Below, piece after piece: positions 35,421 through 44,168 of a stretch of DNA of 64,000 nt. The position numbers and the translations under genes were made by a program. The stretch comes from Paracoccus sp. MC1862 (lineage in GTDB: Bacteria > Pseudomonadota > Alphaproteobacteria > Rhodobacterales > Rhodobacteraceae). Where the stretch lies: the NCBI RefSeq assembly GCF_016617715.1, contig NZ_CP067225.1, positions 1,612,001-1,676,000 of the forward strand. The letters run 5' to 3'. Under the pieces are notes generated by a model. That model made no database searches, had not been told where the DNA came from, and saw nothing but the letters and a program-made list of their open reading frames with translations. The first letter of the stretch is position 1; each line of letters starts with the position of its first letter.

Positions 35421-36099
35421 GCGGCTCGACCTGCGCCTCGAGGGCGTCGCGGTCGCGGCCGAAAGCGGGCGCGTGCTGCTGCGCGTGCCGAAGCTGACGC
35501 TGCCGGCCGGACAGGCGGTGGCGATCCGCGGCCCTTCGGGCGCCGGAAAGTCCACGCTGCTGATGGTCATGGCCGGGCTGATCCGGCCACGCGCCGGCAG
35601 CGCGAGCTGGGGCGCGACCGACCTCGGGCGCCTGGCCGACGCCGCCCGTGGCCGCTTCCGCCGCCGCCATTTCGGCCTGATCTTCCAGGACTTCCACCTG
35701 TTCGAGGAACTGACCGCCCTCGACAACGCCGCCGTCTCGGCGGGCTTCGCGCCGCCCGCTCAGCGCGATGCGCTTCGCGCAGGCGCCGCCCGGTGGCTCG
35801 ACCGGCTCGGCCTCGGCGGCGCGGGCGGGCGGCGCGTGGACAGCTTCTCCGGCGGCGAGCGGCAGCGGATCGCGGTCGCCCGCGCGCTTGCGGCCGACCC
35901 GGAGGTGATCCTCGCCGACGAGCCGACCGCCGCGCTCGACCGCGCCAATGCCGACCGGCTGGCCGAGGACCTCATGCGCCTCGCGTGCGAGGACGGGCGC
36001 ACGCTGGTCGTCGTCACCCATGACCCGGCGCTGTCGGCACAAGTGGACCGCGTCCTGACGCTGGCGGACGGGGAGATCACCGATGACCGCGCTCCATGA
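35398..36099 (+). CDS. LolD/MacB-type ABC transporter ATP-binding protein
   Basis: A 233-residue ATPase with Walker A GPSGAGKST (residues ~45-53), a Q-loop FQDFHLFEELT, signature SFSGGERQRIAVARAL, Walker B VILADEPTAALD and switch His in VVTHDP. This is the LolD/MacB/FtsE branch that pairs with FtsX-like permeases. It overlaps the upstream DUF3299-like gene and the downstream permease gene (36083-36099), so the three genes are translationally coupled. Confidence 0.88.
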   Translation: MQPSPAPERLDLRLEGVAVAAESGRVLLRVPKLTLPAGQAVAIRGPSGAGKSTLLMVMAGLIRPRAGSASWGATDLGRLADAARGRFRRRHFGLIFQDFHLFEELTALDNAAVSAGFAPPAQRDALRAGAARWLDRLGLGGAGGRRVDSFSGGERQRIAVARALAADPEVILADEPTAALDRANADRLAEDLMRLACEDGRTLVVVTHDPALSAQVDRVLTLADGEITDDRAP

Positions 36100-37438
36100 C
36101 CTCTGGGCCGGGCTGCCGGCGGGCGTTCAGGACGCGCTGATCGTCCTGGCGCTGCTGTTGCCCGGGCTTGTCGCCGGCATCATCGTCCTGCGCGGCTTCG
36201 CGCCCGGCGGCCTCGTGCGCGCCATGCTGCGCCGCTTCGCCGGGACCAACGCCGCCTTCGTGGCGCTGATCGCGCTGTCGGTCGGCCTCGGCGCCGCGTT
36301 GACGGCGCAGGAGCGCGGGTTGCGCGAGGGCAGCGCCCGCGCCGCCGCGCCCTTCGACGTGATCGTGGCCGCTCCCGGCAGCGAGATCACCATGCTGATG
36401 GCCGCGGTCTATCTGCAACCGTCGGACGTGCCGCTGCTGACCGGCGCGCAATATGCCGAGGTCTCGCAGGCGCCGGGAGTGGAGCTTGCCGCGCCGCTTG
36501 CCTTCGGCGACAGCTACGAGGGCGCGCCGCTGGTCGGGACCACGGCGGATTTCGTGACCCATCTCGCGGGCGACCTCGCCGAGGGCCGCCTGTTCGAGGC
36601 GGTGGACGAGGCGGTCGCCGGCGCCTTCGCCCCGGTCGAGGTCGGCGCCAGCTTCACCCCGGTCCACGGCCACGGCCCCGAGGCCGAGAGCCACGAGGGC
36701 AGCGCCTATGTCGTCACCGGCCGGATGCGCCCCTCCGGCAGCCCCTGGGATCGCGCTGTCCTCGTGCCGGTCGAGGGCGTCTGGCAGGTCCACGGCCTCC
36801 CGGACGGTCATGCCGAGCCCGCGGCCGCTGCCCACGATCACCACGACCATGACCACGCCCATGAAGGCCAGCCGATCGGCCCGCCCTTCGATCCGGCGCT
36901 TTTCCCGGGCACTCCCGCCCTGCTCCTCAAGGCCGACAGCGTCGCCGCGGCCTACGCGCTGCAATCGCAGTTCAACCGCCCGGACATGATGGCCTTCTTC
37001 CCCGGCACGGTGCTGGCGCAGATGCACGGCCTGATGCGCGATGTGCGCGAGGCGATGTCGCTGATGGCCGGGCTGACGCAGATCCTCGTCACCGTAGCGG
37101 TGCTGGCAGGGCTGATGATCCTCGCCCGCGTCTTCGCCCGTGGCTTCGCGCTGCTGCAGGCGATCGGCGCCCCGCGGCGCTTTGTCTTCGCGGTGATGTG
37201 GGGCTATTCGGCGGCGCTGATCGTGACGGGGGCGGTGCTTGGCCTCGGCGTCGGTTGGCTCGCCGCCCGCGGACTCTCCGCGGTGGTAACGGCCCGGACC
37301 GACATCCTCGTGACCGCCGGCCTCGGCTGGACCGAGGCGAAGCTGGTCGCGGGCTTTGTCAGCGCCACGCTGGTGCTGGCGCTGCTGCCCGCCGCCGCGA
37401 TTACGCGGCGGCTGAAGCTATCCGACCTGCGCGCCTGA
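36083..37438 (+). CDS. FtsX-like ABC permease with a His-rich periplasmic loop
   Basis: A 451-residue permease in the MacB/FtsX layout: N-terminal TM (~14-36), a second hydrophobic region (~57-73), a large extracytosolic domain (~85-310), and three C-terminal TMs (~325-348, ~370-395, ~420-440). Within the extracytosolic domain residues ~250-262 read HDHHDHDHAHEG, a strong metal-binding (Zn or Ni) sequence. With the DUF3299-like protein it resembles zinc-regulated envelope sets in other Proteobacteria, so delivery of zinc, perhaps to the alkaline phosphatase, is a working guess. Confidence 0.82.
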   Translation: MTALHDLWAGLPAGVQDALIVLALLLPGLVAGIIVLRGFAPGGLVRAMLRRFAGTNAAFVALIALSVGLGAALTAQERGLREGSARAAAPFDVIVAAPGSEITMLMAAVYLQPSDVPLLTGAQYAEVSQAPGVELAAPLAFGDSYEGAPLVGTTADFVTHLAGDLAEGRLFEAVDEAVAGAFAPVEVGASFTPVHGHGPEAESHEGSAYVVTGRMRPSGSPWDRAVLVPVEGVWQVHGLPDGHAEPAAAAHDHHDHDHAHEGQPIGPPFDPALFPGTPALLLKADSVAAAYALQSQFNRPDMMAFFPGTVLAQMHGLMRDVREAMSLMAGLTQILVTVAVLAGLMILARVFARGFALLQAIGAPRRFVFAVMWGYSAALIVTGAVLGLGVGWLAARGLSAVVTARTDILVTAGLGWTEAKLVAGFVSATLVLALLPAAAITRRLKLSDLRA

Positions 37439-37642
37439 CGCTTACGCCCCCGTCGCCGTGTCGCTCTGTGTCAAGCTGATGTGCGTGCCGACACGTCAGC
37501 GAGAAGATCCGTTGCACTGCAGCGTCGAAATCCAGCCGTTTCCTCGTTGCGCCTGCACTTCCTGCCTCGACGCCGGGTGAAGTCCTGGGCTCGAAGCCGG
37601 TGAAGCAGGAGTTCGCCGCAACAGCATCGTGACCTGAAAAAC

Positions 37643-38053
37643 ATGTCCACTGCCCGCGAAACCATCCTCGCCGCGATTCATACGCGGCTCTCGGCGCTGC
37701 CGGCCGCCGCGCTGCGCGGGGAAGTGCTGCCCGAGCGCGTTCCGGCCGATGGCCTGCTGATCCTGCGCGACGGTGAGCCCGAGGTCACGTTATCGCCGCT
37801 ACGCTACCACTACCAGCACCGGGCCGAGATCGAAGCGGTCGTGCAGGACCCGGCGCGGGACAAAGCCGTCGACACGCTCTGCGCCAGCATCGGCGCGGCG
37901 CTCGCCACCGACCGGACGCTGGGCAGTCTCTGCGACTGGGCCGAGGCGGAAGCGCCGCGGCCGGTCGATCTGCCGGTCGACGGCGCGGCGAGCCTGAAGG
38001 CGGCCGTGATCCCGATCGTCCTGCATTACACCACAGCTGGCCCGCTGGCCTGA
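37643..38053 (+). CDS. Phage minor tail / tail completion protein
   Basis: A 136-residue protein: MSTARETILAAIHTRLSALPAAALRG, then VPADGLLILRDGEPEVTLSPLRYHYQH and AVIPIVLHYTTAGPLA. Homologues in Rhodobacteraceae prophages lie between DUF6441 and the tail tube gene; some databases call them acyl-CoA transferases, which the sequence does not support. Here DUF6441 is 4.5 kb upstream, separated by the phosphatase island. The frame is intact. Confidence 0.72.
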   Translation: MSTARETILAAIHTRLSALPAAALRGEVLPERVPADGLLILRDGEPEVTLSPLRYHYQHRAEIEAVVQDPARDKAVDTLCASIGAALATDRTLGSLCDWAEAEAPRPVDLPVDGAASLKAAVIPIVLHYTTAGPLA

Positions 38054-38076
38054 CCCGACAATCCGAGGAGACCTCC

Positions 38077-39015
38077 ATGGCACGAGCCAAGGGGGCGCGG
38101 GAGCTGATGGCGCTTGCCTTCGATACCGTCTATGGCACGCCGCCGGTGAGCGGCTTCACCGGGATTCCCTTTGCCAGCACCACCCTCGGAGCCGAACAGC
38201 CGCTGCTGAACTCCGAGCTCCTGGGCTACGGCCGCGATCCGCTGGCGCCCATCAAGGATGCGGTCACGGCACATGGCGATGTCGTCGTGCCGCTCGACGC
38301 CGAGGCCTTCTTCTGGCTGAAGGCGGCCTTCGGAACGCCGACGGCCACCGGCATGGAAGCGCCGTACAGCCATGAGTTCCAGTCGGGCGCATGGAGCCTG
38401 CCCGGCATGTCGATCGAGACCGGCATGCCGGAGGCACCACGCCACGCCGTGTACTCGGGCTGTGTCCTCGACCAGTTCAGCTGGCAGATGCAACGCTCGG
38501 GCCTGCTCACAGCTACCGCGCGACTGGTGGCGCAGGGCGAGACGGTTGCCAGGACCAGCGGCGCGGGAACGCCGGCCGAGCTGAAACTGAAGCGCTTCGG
38601 GCATTTCAACGGGGCGATCACGCGCAACGGCTCGGCGCTTGGCAACGTGGTCTCGGCCGAGATCACCTACGCCAACAACCTCGACCGGATAGAGGCCATC
38701 CGCTCGGACGGCCGCATCGATGGCGCGGACCCGTCCATGGCGGCGCTGACCGGCCGGATCGAGGTGCGCTTCGCCGACCAGACGCTGGTGACGCAGGCGA
38801 TGAATGGCGAGGCCTGCGAGTTGGAATTCGCCTACAGCCTGCTCTCGGGCGAGAGTTTCACCTTCACTGTCCACGCCGTCTATCTGCCGCGCCCGCGGAT
38901 CGAGATTTCCGGACCGCAGCGCATTCAGGCCAGCTTCGACTGGCAGGCCGCCCGCGACGCCACGCTGGGGAGGATGTGCACCGCCGTTCTCGTCAACGAC
39001 ATCGAGGACTACTGA
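38077..39015 (+). CDS. Phage tail tube protein
   Basis: A 312-residue protein with the pattern of siphophage tail tube proteins of this family: MARAKGARELMALAFDTVYGTPP at the N terminus, GVVVPLDAEAFFWLKAAFG-type strand region, SGCVLDQFSWQMQRSGLLTATARLVAQGE (domain repeat), and FTVHAVYLPRPRIEISGPQRIQASFDWQAA near the C terminus. It follows the small tail gene after 23 bases with a GAGGAG ribosome binding site. The frame is intact. No tape-measure gene is present downstream. Confidence 0.85.
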   Translation: MARAKGARELMALAFDTVYGTPPVSGFTGIPFASTTLGAEQPLLNSELLGYGRDPLAPIKDAVTAHGDVVVPLDAEAFFWLKAAFGTPTATGMEAPYSHEFQSGAWSLPGMSIETGMPEAPRHAVYSGCVLDQFSWQMQRSGLLTATARLVAQGETVARTSGAGTPAELKLKRFGHFNGAITRNGSALGNVVSAEITYANNLDRIEAIRSDGRIDGADPSMAALTGRIEVRFADQTLVTQAMNGEACELEFAYSLLSGESFTFTVHAVYLPRPRIEISGPQRIQASFDWQAARDATLGRMCTAVLVNDIEDY

Positions 39016-39017
39016 CC

Positions 39018-39140
39018 ATGATCCGTCTCGATCTTTTCAGCGCGCCGAAATGGCTCGATCTTGGGGCTGGCCTGCGCCGGCACGTCTTGCCCGTCATCAC
39101 CGCCACCATGGTCGCCCCGCCGGGCGGCAATCCTGTATCC
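39018..39140 (+). pseudogene. Truncated phage tail assembly gene at the right prophage junction
   Basis: From the ATG at 39018, MIRLDLFSAPKWLDLGAGLRRHVLPVITATMVAPPGG resembles the start of the small gene that follows the tail tube gene in related prophages. After about residue 40 the similarity stops, and the frame drifts through unrelated sequence (open by chance to 39809) antisense to the Asp-rich gene below. The prophage is therefore cut at about 39130-39140. Confidence 0.6.
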
Positions 39141-39251
39141 GGTCCTGAGGGCGGGCCGCGGGCTGGCGCTGAGGCTTCTGAACCGGCGCGGCCTGCGCTG
39201 ACGAGGGGCAGGCGTGCCGTCGCCCGCCCGGCACGTCTGCGAAGCACCGGA

Positions 39252-39551
39252 TCAATCGTCGTCATCCCCGCGCAGGCCGCGGATGCGACGGCGCCCGTCG
39301 TCATCGTCATCATCCCGCCAGACACGGCCCCCGCGGCGGCGGCCATCGTTGTCATCGTCACCGCGGCCGTGGTAAAGACGATGGCGCAGGCGACTGTCAT
39401 CATCGTCGTCGTCATGGACCTAGCCGGTCTGGGACAGGATGAGGCGGTTCAGGCTCCGTTCGGCCGGATCGGCAAGGGCGGTGGCAGGGACGACAGCGCT
39501 TGCCAGCAGCGCGGCAACAATTGCGACTTTCATGATCTGCATGATCTGCAT
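39252..39551 (-). pseudogene. Asp/Arg-rich secreted protein gene interrupted by an in-frame TAG
   Basis: Read on the minus strand from the ATG at 39551: MQIMQIMKVAIVAALLASAVVPATALA (signal peptide in two short parts), then DPAERSLNRLILSQTG, a TAG at 39422-39420, and continuing in frame VHDDDDDDSRLRHRL, GDDDNDGRRRGG, WRDDDDDDGRRR, GLRGDDDD and TGA at 39254-39252. AGGAG sits six bases before the first ATG. The continuous acidic/basic composition on both sides of the TAG argues that it was one gene of about 99 codons, now with a nonsense mutation. It lies next to the decayed anti-sigma/sigma genes on the same strand. Confidence 0.6.
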
Positions 39552-39557
39552 GATCTG
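39531..39557. repeat. Triple 9-bp tandem repeat across the start codon
   Basis: CATGATCTG occurs three times without gaps (plus strand), giving three in-frame ATGs (MQIMQIM) at the start of the Asp-rich gene. It looks like slippage-generated expansion and could vary in copy number. Confidence 0.85.
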
Positions 39558-39694
39558 CTCCTGTTCCAAGGCGGTGGCTTCGGCGCTGCAGAAGTATCAC
39601 GCGGCAGGACGGCGGTTATTCCCGGCCCCCGGCCCCTGCCTGCGGAAAGCACGCCGATAGGGCGCCAAGGCAGGACGGCAGGACGGCAGGGATT

Positions 39695-40400
39695 TCAGCG
39701 CCGCTGCGTCAGCAGCGCCGCCTCTTCTTCGGGGCCAAGCGGCGTGCCCGCGCCGCTTTCGGCCAGGAAGGCGTCAAGCGCCTTGATCCCGCCCGAGGCC
39801 GGGACATAGCTATCCGCTCCGGTCATGCTCATGGCGAAACGCTGCGACCAGCCGTCGTCTTCGCGGCTGGCGGCCATCGGGGTCGCGGTTCCGCCGGAAT
39901 GGGTCTCATATTCACGGCAGAACGCGTCGCGCGCCATCATGAACGAGGCGATCATCACGACGCTTTCCCCCCGGCAACTCGCGGCTCTCCCCCAAGGCAA
40001 GGTCGTCGAGCGCGGCAAGCTGCGCTTCGGACAGCCCGGGCGCCGGGCCGCCCCACTGCCACAAGCCAAGCCCGATAACCGCCGATGCAAGTGCCGCGGC
40101 GGTCTCGCCCAGCGGGCGGCGGTCGAGATTGGTCGGCACGGGGGCGGACCGGGCTTGGGGAAAAGGCGTGGCGGCGGGTACGGTCCCGGCGGCCCGAATG
40201 CGCGCGATCGGGGCCGTGTCGTTGGCCGGGGGATGTGGCGCGGCCGCCGCCTCCCGCAGAACGCGCCGGCTTTCGATGAAGACCCGCAGCTGCGCCTGCA
40301 ACCGGGGGTCCCTTGCCAGCGCGGCCTCGACCTCGCGCGAATAATCGGCTTCCAGTTCATCATCGGCGAAGGCCATAAGGATCTCGACAGTGATCTGCAT
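39695..40400 (-). pseudogene. Anti-sigma factor, frameshifted in a six-base G run
   Basis: From the ATG at 40400 (MQITVEILMAFADDELEADYSREV, the zinc-less anti-sigma-like start, with GAGGAG upstream) the frame encodes an N-terminal sigma-binding part, a Pro/Ala linker and a hydrophobic segment (ALASAVIGLGLWQWGG), then breaks after ALGESRELPGG. Removing one G from the run at 39967-39972 (minus strand GGGGGG) joins it to the other frame: ESVVMIASFMMARDAFCREYE and on to the stop at 39695 (EEEAALLTQRR). The joined product would be ~234 residues. Start and sigma-factor stop are 60 bases apart. The lesion could be a true mutation or a sequencing error. Confidence 0.65.
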
Positions 40401-40459
40401 CCGCGGCTCCTCGGCAAACACTGGGGTCAAATGGGCATACGCATGGGCGCTCATCTTAT

Positions 40460-40945
40460 TCACAGCTTTTCGGCCAGGGGCAGTCGGGCACGGGACAGGC
40501 GGCTCATCACCGTGCCGCGCGGGATGCCCGGAACCTCGGCCGCCTCGGCAGAGCTGAGTTCATGGATACCCACGAGTTCCAGCACCTCGCACTGCTCGAC
40601 CGGCAGTTCCTGCATCGCGGCTGTCCGTCGCCTGCAGCATCAGCCGCCCCTCGATGCCGCTGTCGCCCTGGACGGGCAGGGCCTCGGGGATCTCGAAAAC
40701 ATCGACCTCGGCGCCGCGCGTCCGCCGCCGGCGCGTCAGGTCTGTGAAGGCGTTGCGCATGATGCGGAACAGTCATGGCCCCAGCCGCGCGGCGGGGTCG
40801 TAGCGGTCGGCTGCCAGGATCGCGCGCTCGACGGTGGTCTGCACCAGATCGTCGGCTACATCCGCGCGCCGGGCCAGCGACAGTGCATAGAGGGTCGCAG
40901 CGGGGGCCGCAGCCGGATCAGCGCTTCGCCGAACGCCGCATCCAT
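40460..40945 (-). pseudogene. ECF RNA polymerase sigma factor, disrupted
   Basis: Segments of a ~160-residue ECF sigma factor can be read on the minus strand in changing frames: MDAAFGEALIRLR from 40945; YALSLARRADVADDLVQTTVERAILAADRYDPAARLGP (region 2) up to a TGA at 40775-40773 where a Trp codon is expected (GP-stop-LFRIMRN); LFRIMRNAFTDLTRRRRTRG...IEGRLMLQATD; and MQELPVEQCEVLELVGIHELSSAEAAEVPGIPRGTVMSRLSRARLPLAEKL (region 4) to the stop at 40460. At least two frameshifts and one nonsense codon separate these. It should once have controlled the anti-sigma gene and probably the protease divergent from it. Confidence 0.7.
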
Positions 40946-41034
40946 CACACTCTCCGAACCGGCCGCTTGAACATCGGGAAGATTTGCCGTCCCCAGCCGT
41001 AGTTGCCCGTGAATGCGAGCAAAGAGGCAAGTTC

Positions 41035-42240
41035 ATGCGCATGCTCCTGTTGATGCTGCTGGCCGCGACCATGGCGCTGACGGTTCAGCCGCGTGTGGAT
41101 GCAGAAGGGCTATGGCTGGTGGCCCCGGCCTTCGCGGACGACGACGACGGGCCGCGCCGGCGTTCGGCGGCACCCGCGCGTCCAATCCCGCTGCCGCAGC
41201 GCGCCGAGAACGAAATCCTCGCCCGCGGCCTCTCCGATCAGGGCCTCGCGGCGCTGCAGCATGGGGATTTCGCCCTTCTGGAACAAGGCGTCCTTGGGGG
41301 TGGCGACAGTATCGCCCGCCTTCGCAAGCCCACGCGCCTGACCATGGACGAGGCGCTGGCCGCCGTCCGCCAGCTTGTGCCCGCGGGGCGCAGCGACTTC
41401 AATCATTTCTACCGCACGGAACAGGCGGAAGCCTGCAAGGGGATCGACTGCCCCGCGCGGCGGGCCGCTGCCGCGCATCGGCATGGTCGATACCGGGCTG
41501 AACCCCGGGCACGAGGCGCTGTCGGAGGCCCGCATCCACCTGCACCGGGTCGAGGACGAGAACCCGCCCTCGGACCTGCTGCACGGGCACGGCAGTCGCC
41601 TCGCTGCTGATGGGCGACCCGGACAGCCGGACGCCGGGCCTTGTCCCGCAGGTCGAGCTGGCCGCCGTGGACAGCTTTCATCGCGCCGGACAGGACCAGC
41701 GCACCGACGCCTTCGCGCTGATCCGGGCGCAGGACTACCTTGAGCAGCAGGAGGCCCGGATCGTCAACCTGTCGCTGGCCGGCCCTGCAAACGCGGCGCT
41801 TGAGGCGCAGGTCGCAGGCATGGCGCAGGCTGGCATGGTCCTGATCGCGGCGGCAGGCAACATGGGTCCCTCCGCGCCGCCGATCTATCCCGCGGCCTAC
41901 CCCCAGGTCATCGCGGTGACGGCCGTGGACCGCGACCGCGGGGTTTGTCGCCGCGCCGACCGCAGCCCGTATATCGACTTTGCCGCGCCCGGCGTGGATG
42001 TCTGGACCGCCGCCTCGGTCCGGGGGGCGCACGAAGATCGGCACGTCCTAGGCCGCGCCCTTTGTCAGCGCCGCCGCCGCGCTGCTGCTGCAGGCCGAGC
42101 GTTCTCTGACGCGGGCCGAGGTCCGGGCGCGTCTGGTCGGGCAGGCCCGCAACCTGGGCGCCGAGGAACGCGGCGACATCTTCGGCTGGGGCCTGCTCGC
42201 GCCGCCGGGGGATGCCCGTGAGGACACCCCCTGCCCCGGA
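41035..42240 (+). pseudogene. S8 (subtilisin-like) serine protease, multiply disrupted
   Basis: Starts with a good ribosome binding site (AAAGAGG) and a signal-like N terminus (MRMLLLMLLAATMALTVQP). Catalytic regions can be read but lie in different frames: Asp in IGMVDTGLNPGHEAL (~41480), His in HGTAVASLLMGDPDS (~41590), NLSLAG...GMVLIAAAGNMGPSAP (~41765-41880), YIDFAAPGVDVWTAASVRG, and Ser in GTSxAAPFVSA (~42040), where a TAG (42049-42051) replaces the codon after the catalytic Ser. Frameshifts occur near 41450-41475, 41585-41592 and 42030-42040. The protein cannot be made as one chain. It is divergent from the equally decayed ECF sigma gene. Confidence 0.7.
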
Positions 42241-42318
42241 TTGGCGGGTAGGCACGGCCCGCCGCCGCGGCTATCGTTCCCTCATCGGCAGGATGAACAG
42301 CACAGGAAAGGTCAGGCC

Positions 42319-42867
42319 ATGAGCAAGCGCGCCGTTGTGGTGATCGATATCCAGAACGACTATTTTCCGGACGGGAAATACGAACTCGTCGGTATCGAGA
42401 AGGCCGCGTCGAACGCCGCCCGGGTGATCGACGCGGCCCGCAAAAAGGGCGACCGCGTCATCCATGTCCGGCACATCTTCCCCAGCGACGATGCGCCCTT
42501 CTTCACCCCCGATTCCGAGGGCAGCGAGATCAACCCCGCAGTCTCGCCGCAGGAGGGCGAGACCGTGGTCGTGAAGAACCATCCCAACCCCTTTCTCAAG
42601 ACCGATCTCAAGAAGATCCTTGACGACGGCGGGATCGAGGAGGTCGTGGTCGTCGGCGCGATGAGCCATATGTGCATCGACGCCACCACGCGGGCGGCCA
42701 GCGACTATGGCTACAGGACAACGGTGGTGCAGGACGCCTGCGCGACGCGGGATCTCGAATTCGGCGATGTGTCGGTCCCGGCGGCCTCGGTCCATGCCGC
42801 GATGATGTCCGCGCTCGGCTTCGCCTATGCGACGATCACCGATACCGACAGCTACGTCCGCCAGTAG
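42319..42867 (+). CDS. Cysteine hydrolase, isochorismatase-like
   Basis: A 182-residue protein with the isochorismatase-fold signature: catalytic Asp in VVIDIQNDYFPDG (residues ~6-18), catalytic Lys in VVVKNHPNPFLKT, and Cys in VVVGAMSHMCIDATTRAA (near residue 118). Such enzymes hydrolyse amides or isochorismate; the cis-peptide-type GAMSHMCID is typical of nicotinamidase/cysteine hydrolase relatives. Substrate unknown. The start at 42319 follows AAAGGTCAGGCC. It stands alone between the decayed protease and the YaiI gene. Confidence 0.88.
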   Translation: MSKRAVVVIDIQNDYFPDGKYELVGIEKAASNAARVIDAARKKGDRVIHVRHIFPSDDAPFFTPDSEGSEINPAVSPQEGETVVVKNHPNPFLKTDLKKILDDGGIEEVVVVGAMSHMCIDATTRAASDYGYRTTVVQDACATRDLEFGDVSVPAASVHAAMMSALGFAYATITDTDSYVRQ

Positions 42868-43054
42868 CTGCGAGGTTGCGGCCGGGTCGAAGGACACCGG
42901 AAGCGGCGCAACAGCCGTTCAAGGCCCGGCTCAGGAACCGGCACCCCACGGGCGCAGGTTCCTGACCCTGACCGCGCGAAGGCACGGGCCAGTCCGCCGT
43001 TGTCCCGGCGACAGTTGACGGGCAGGCCCGTGCGCAAGGGCTGCGGCCTGCCGC

Positions 43055-43501
43055 TCAGCGGGCAGCGCGCCGGGCCGCCCGTTCCAGCGCATCAAGGAAG
43101 CGCGACCTGTCGGCCTTGGTGAACCCTCGCCCATGCCCCTGCCTGAAGGGATCGGCGGCGCGCAGATCGGCCATCAGGTCGCGCGTGGCAAGGGCATTGC
43201 CGATGTTTCCGGAATTCAGCGCCTCTCCATCATGCCTGAGGACCTCTGCCCCCGCGGCCACGCATCTTGACGCCAGCGGGATGTCGCCGGTGATGACCAC
43301 ATCTCCCGGACCGGCACGTTCGGCGATCCACTTGTCGGCCTCGTCCGGGCCTTCCGGCACGATCACGGTTTCCACAAGAGGGTTGGCCGAGGGCCTGATG
43401 CCGCCGTTCGAGACGATCAGGACGCGCAGCCTGTGCCGGGTGGCGACACGCTCGATCTCGGCCTTCACCGGGCAGGCGTCGGCATCCACGTAGATCGGCA
43501 T
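43055..43501 (-). CDS. YaiI/YqxD-family (UPF0178) protein
   Basis: A 148-residue protein typical of UPF0178/DUF188: [23 protein letters not shown], then [39 protein letters not shown] and the [35 protein letters not shown]-terminal segment. The fold is PIN-like, with acidic residues grouped ([22 protein letters not shown]), so nuclease-like activity is often suggested but unproved. Length and motifs are normal. It is convergent with the cysteine hydrolase gene over 187 bases. Confidence 0.92.
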   Translation of the reverse strand: MPIYVDADACPVKAEIERVATRHRLRVLIVSNGGIRPSANPLVETVIVPEGPDEADKWIAERAGPGDVVITGDIPLASRCVAAGAEVLRHDGEALNSGNIGNALATRDLMADLRAADPFRQGHGRGFTKADRSRFLDALERAARRAAR

Positions 43502-44168
43502 GGGGAATGACCTTTCCTGAGCTGAGCAGATTCCGGCGTCGCCGGTTCGCGCCCTGATGATGGCAGATGGACCGGGATCCTGCCTGCCGCAAGCGGCGCC
43601 ACGGCGATCAGGCGATCCGTAGGAGGCTGGGGATGGACTGCTCTGCCATCAGAAACAGGACGGCGTCTTCCATCCGGCTCTGTTCCTTATCCGTTTGATG
43701 CAAGTCGCTGCAGAGAAATCCAGCAAGACCGTTCGGCGAATCGTCCTCACGATGCCGTTCCCGCCGGCAGTCGGAATCTCCACGCTGACGGGATGCCAGG
43801 CATCCTGACCCGGCGCCTGATAAGGCAAGGGAAGATTGATCTTCGACGGCCTGTTCGCCGTCACGGGCCATCCTGCGGCGCACTCGGCAACCCCCGGAAC
43901 AAGGATGGCCGCCTGCTTCGCACCGCCCGCTGGCCGCAGCAGGAAATCGCATCCGGCACAGGGCCGCCACCGGATCGCGAGTCCTGTCGCTGGACGGTGG
44001 CGTGACCGCACACACCCGCCGTTCCCTGCACCCCCGCGCGGCCAGCGTTCTTCCACCAGCCTGTCGGCTCTGGCAGGCTGGTCATGGGGTTGGCACCCAT
44101 GGTTCTGTGGCCTTTCTTCGTCATGCCGCCGGGTCGATCCCGCGTCCCGGCCCCCAAAGGAGGATGTG
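43502..44168. other. 667-base interval without a supportable gene
   Basis: Minus-strand frames of 98-175 codons cross this region but overlap each other and show no family resemblance, signal peptide or ribosome binding site that would favour one. One (from 44103, starting MGANPMTSLPEPTGWWKN) has a natural-looking N terminus that soon turns into Gly/Arg-rich noise, which might be a decayed gene. The right end carries the ribosome binding site of the malonyl-CoA decarboxylase gene. Confidence 0.5.

Noticed and set aside
37643..38053. Acyl-CoA transferase, as similar proteins are sometimes named.
   Set aside because: No catalytic motif of CoA transferases is present; gene order and size fit a minor tail protein.
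39668..39690. Short tandem GGCAGGAC repeats suggesting a CRISPR-like or satellite array.
   Set aside because: Only about two and a half 8-bp copies without spacers; a simple slippage tract. No CRISPR array or cas gene exists in the window.
39018..39809. A 263-codon frame continuing from the truncated phage tail gene.
   Set aside because: Only the first ~40 codons look phage-like; the rest is antisense to the Asp-rich gene and has its shadow composition.
39252..42240. Stop-codon recoding (TAG and TGA read through) as an explanation for the interrupted genes.
   Set aside because: Frameshifts occur in three of the four genes along with the stops, and normal genes nearby use TGA and TAG as stops, so decay or sequence error is simpler.
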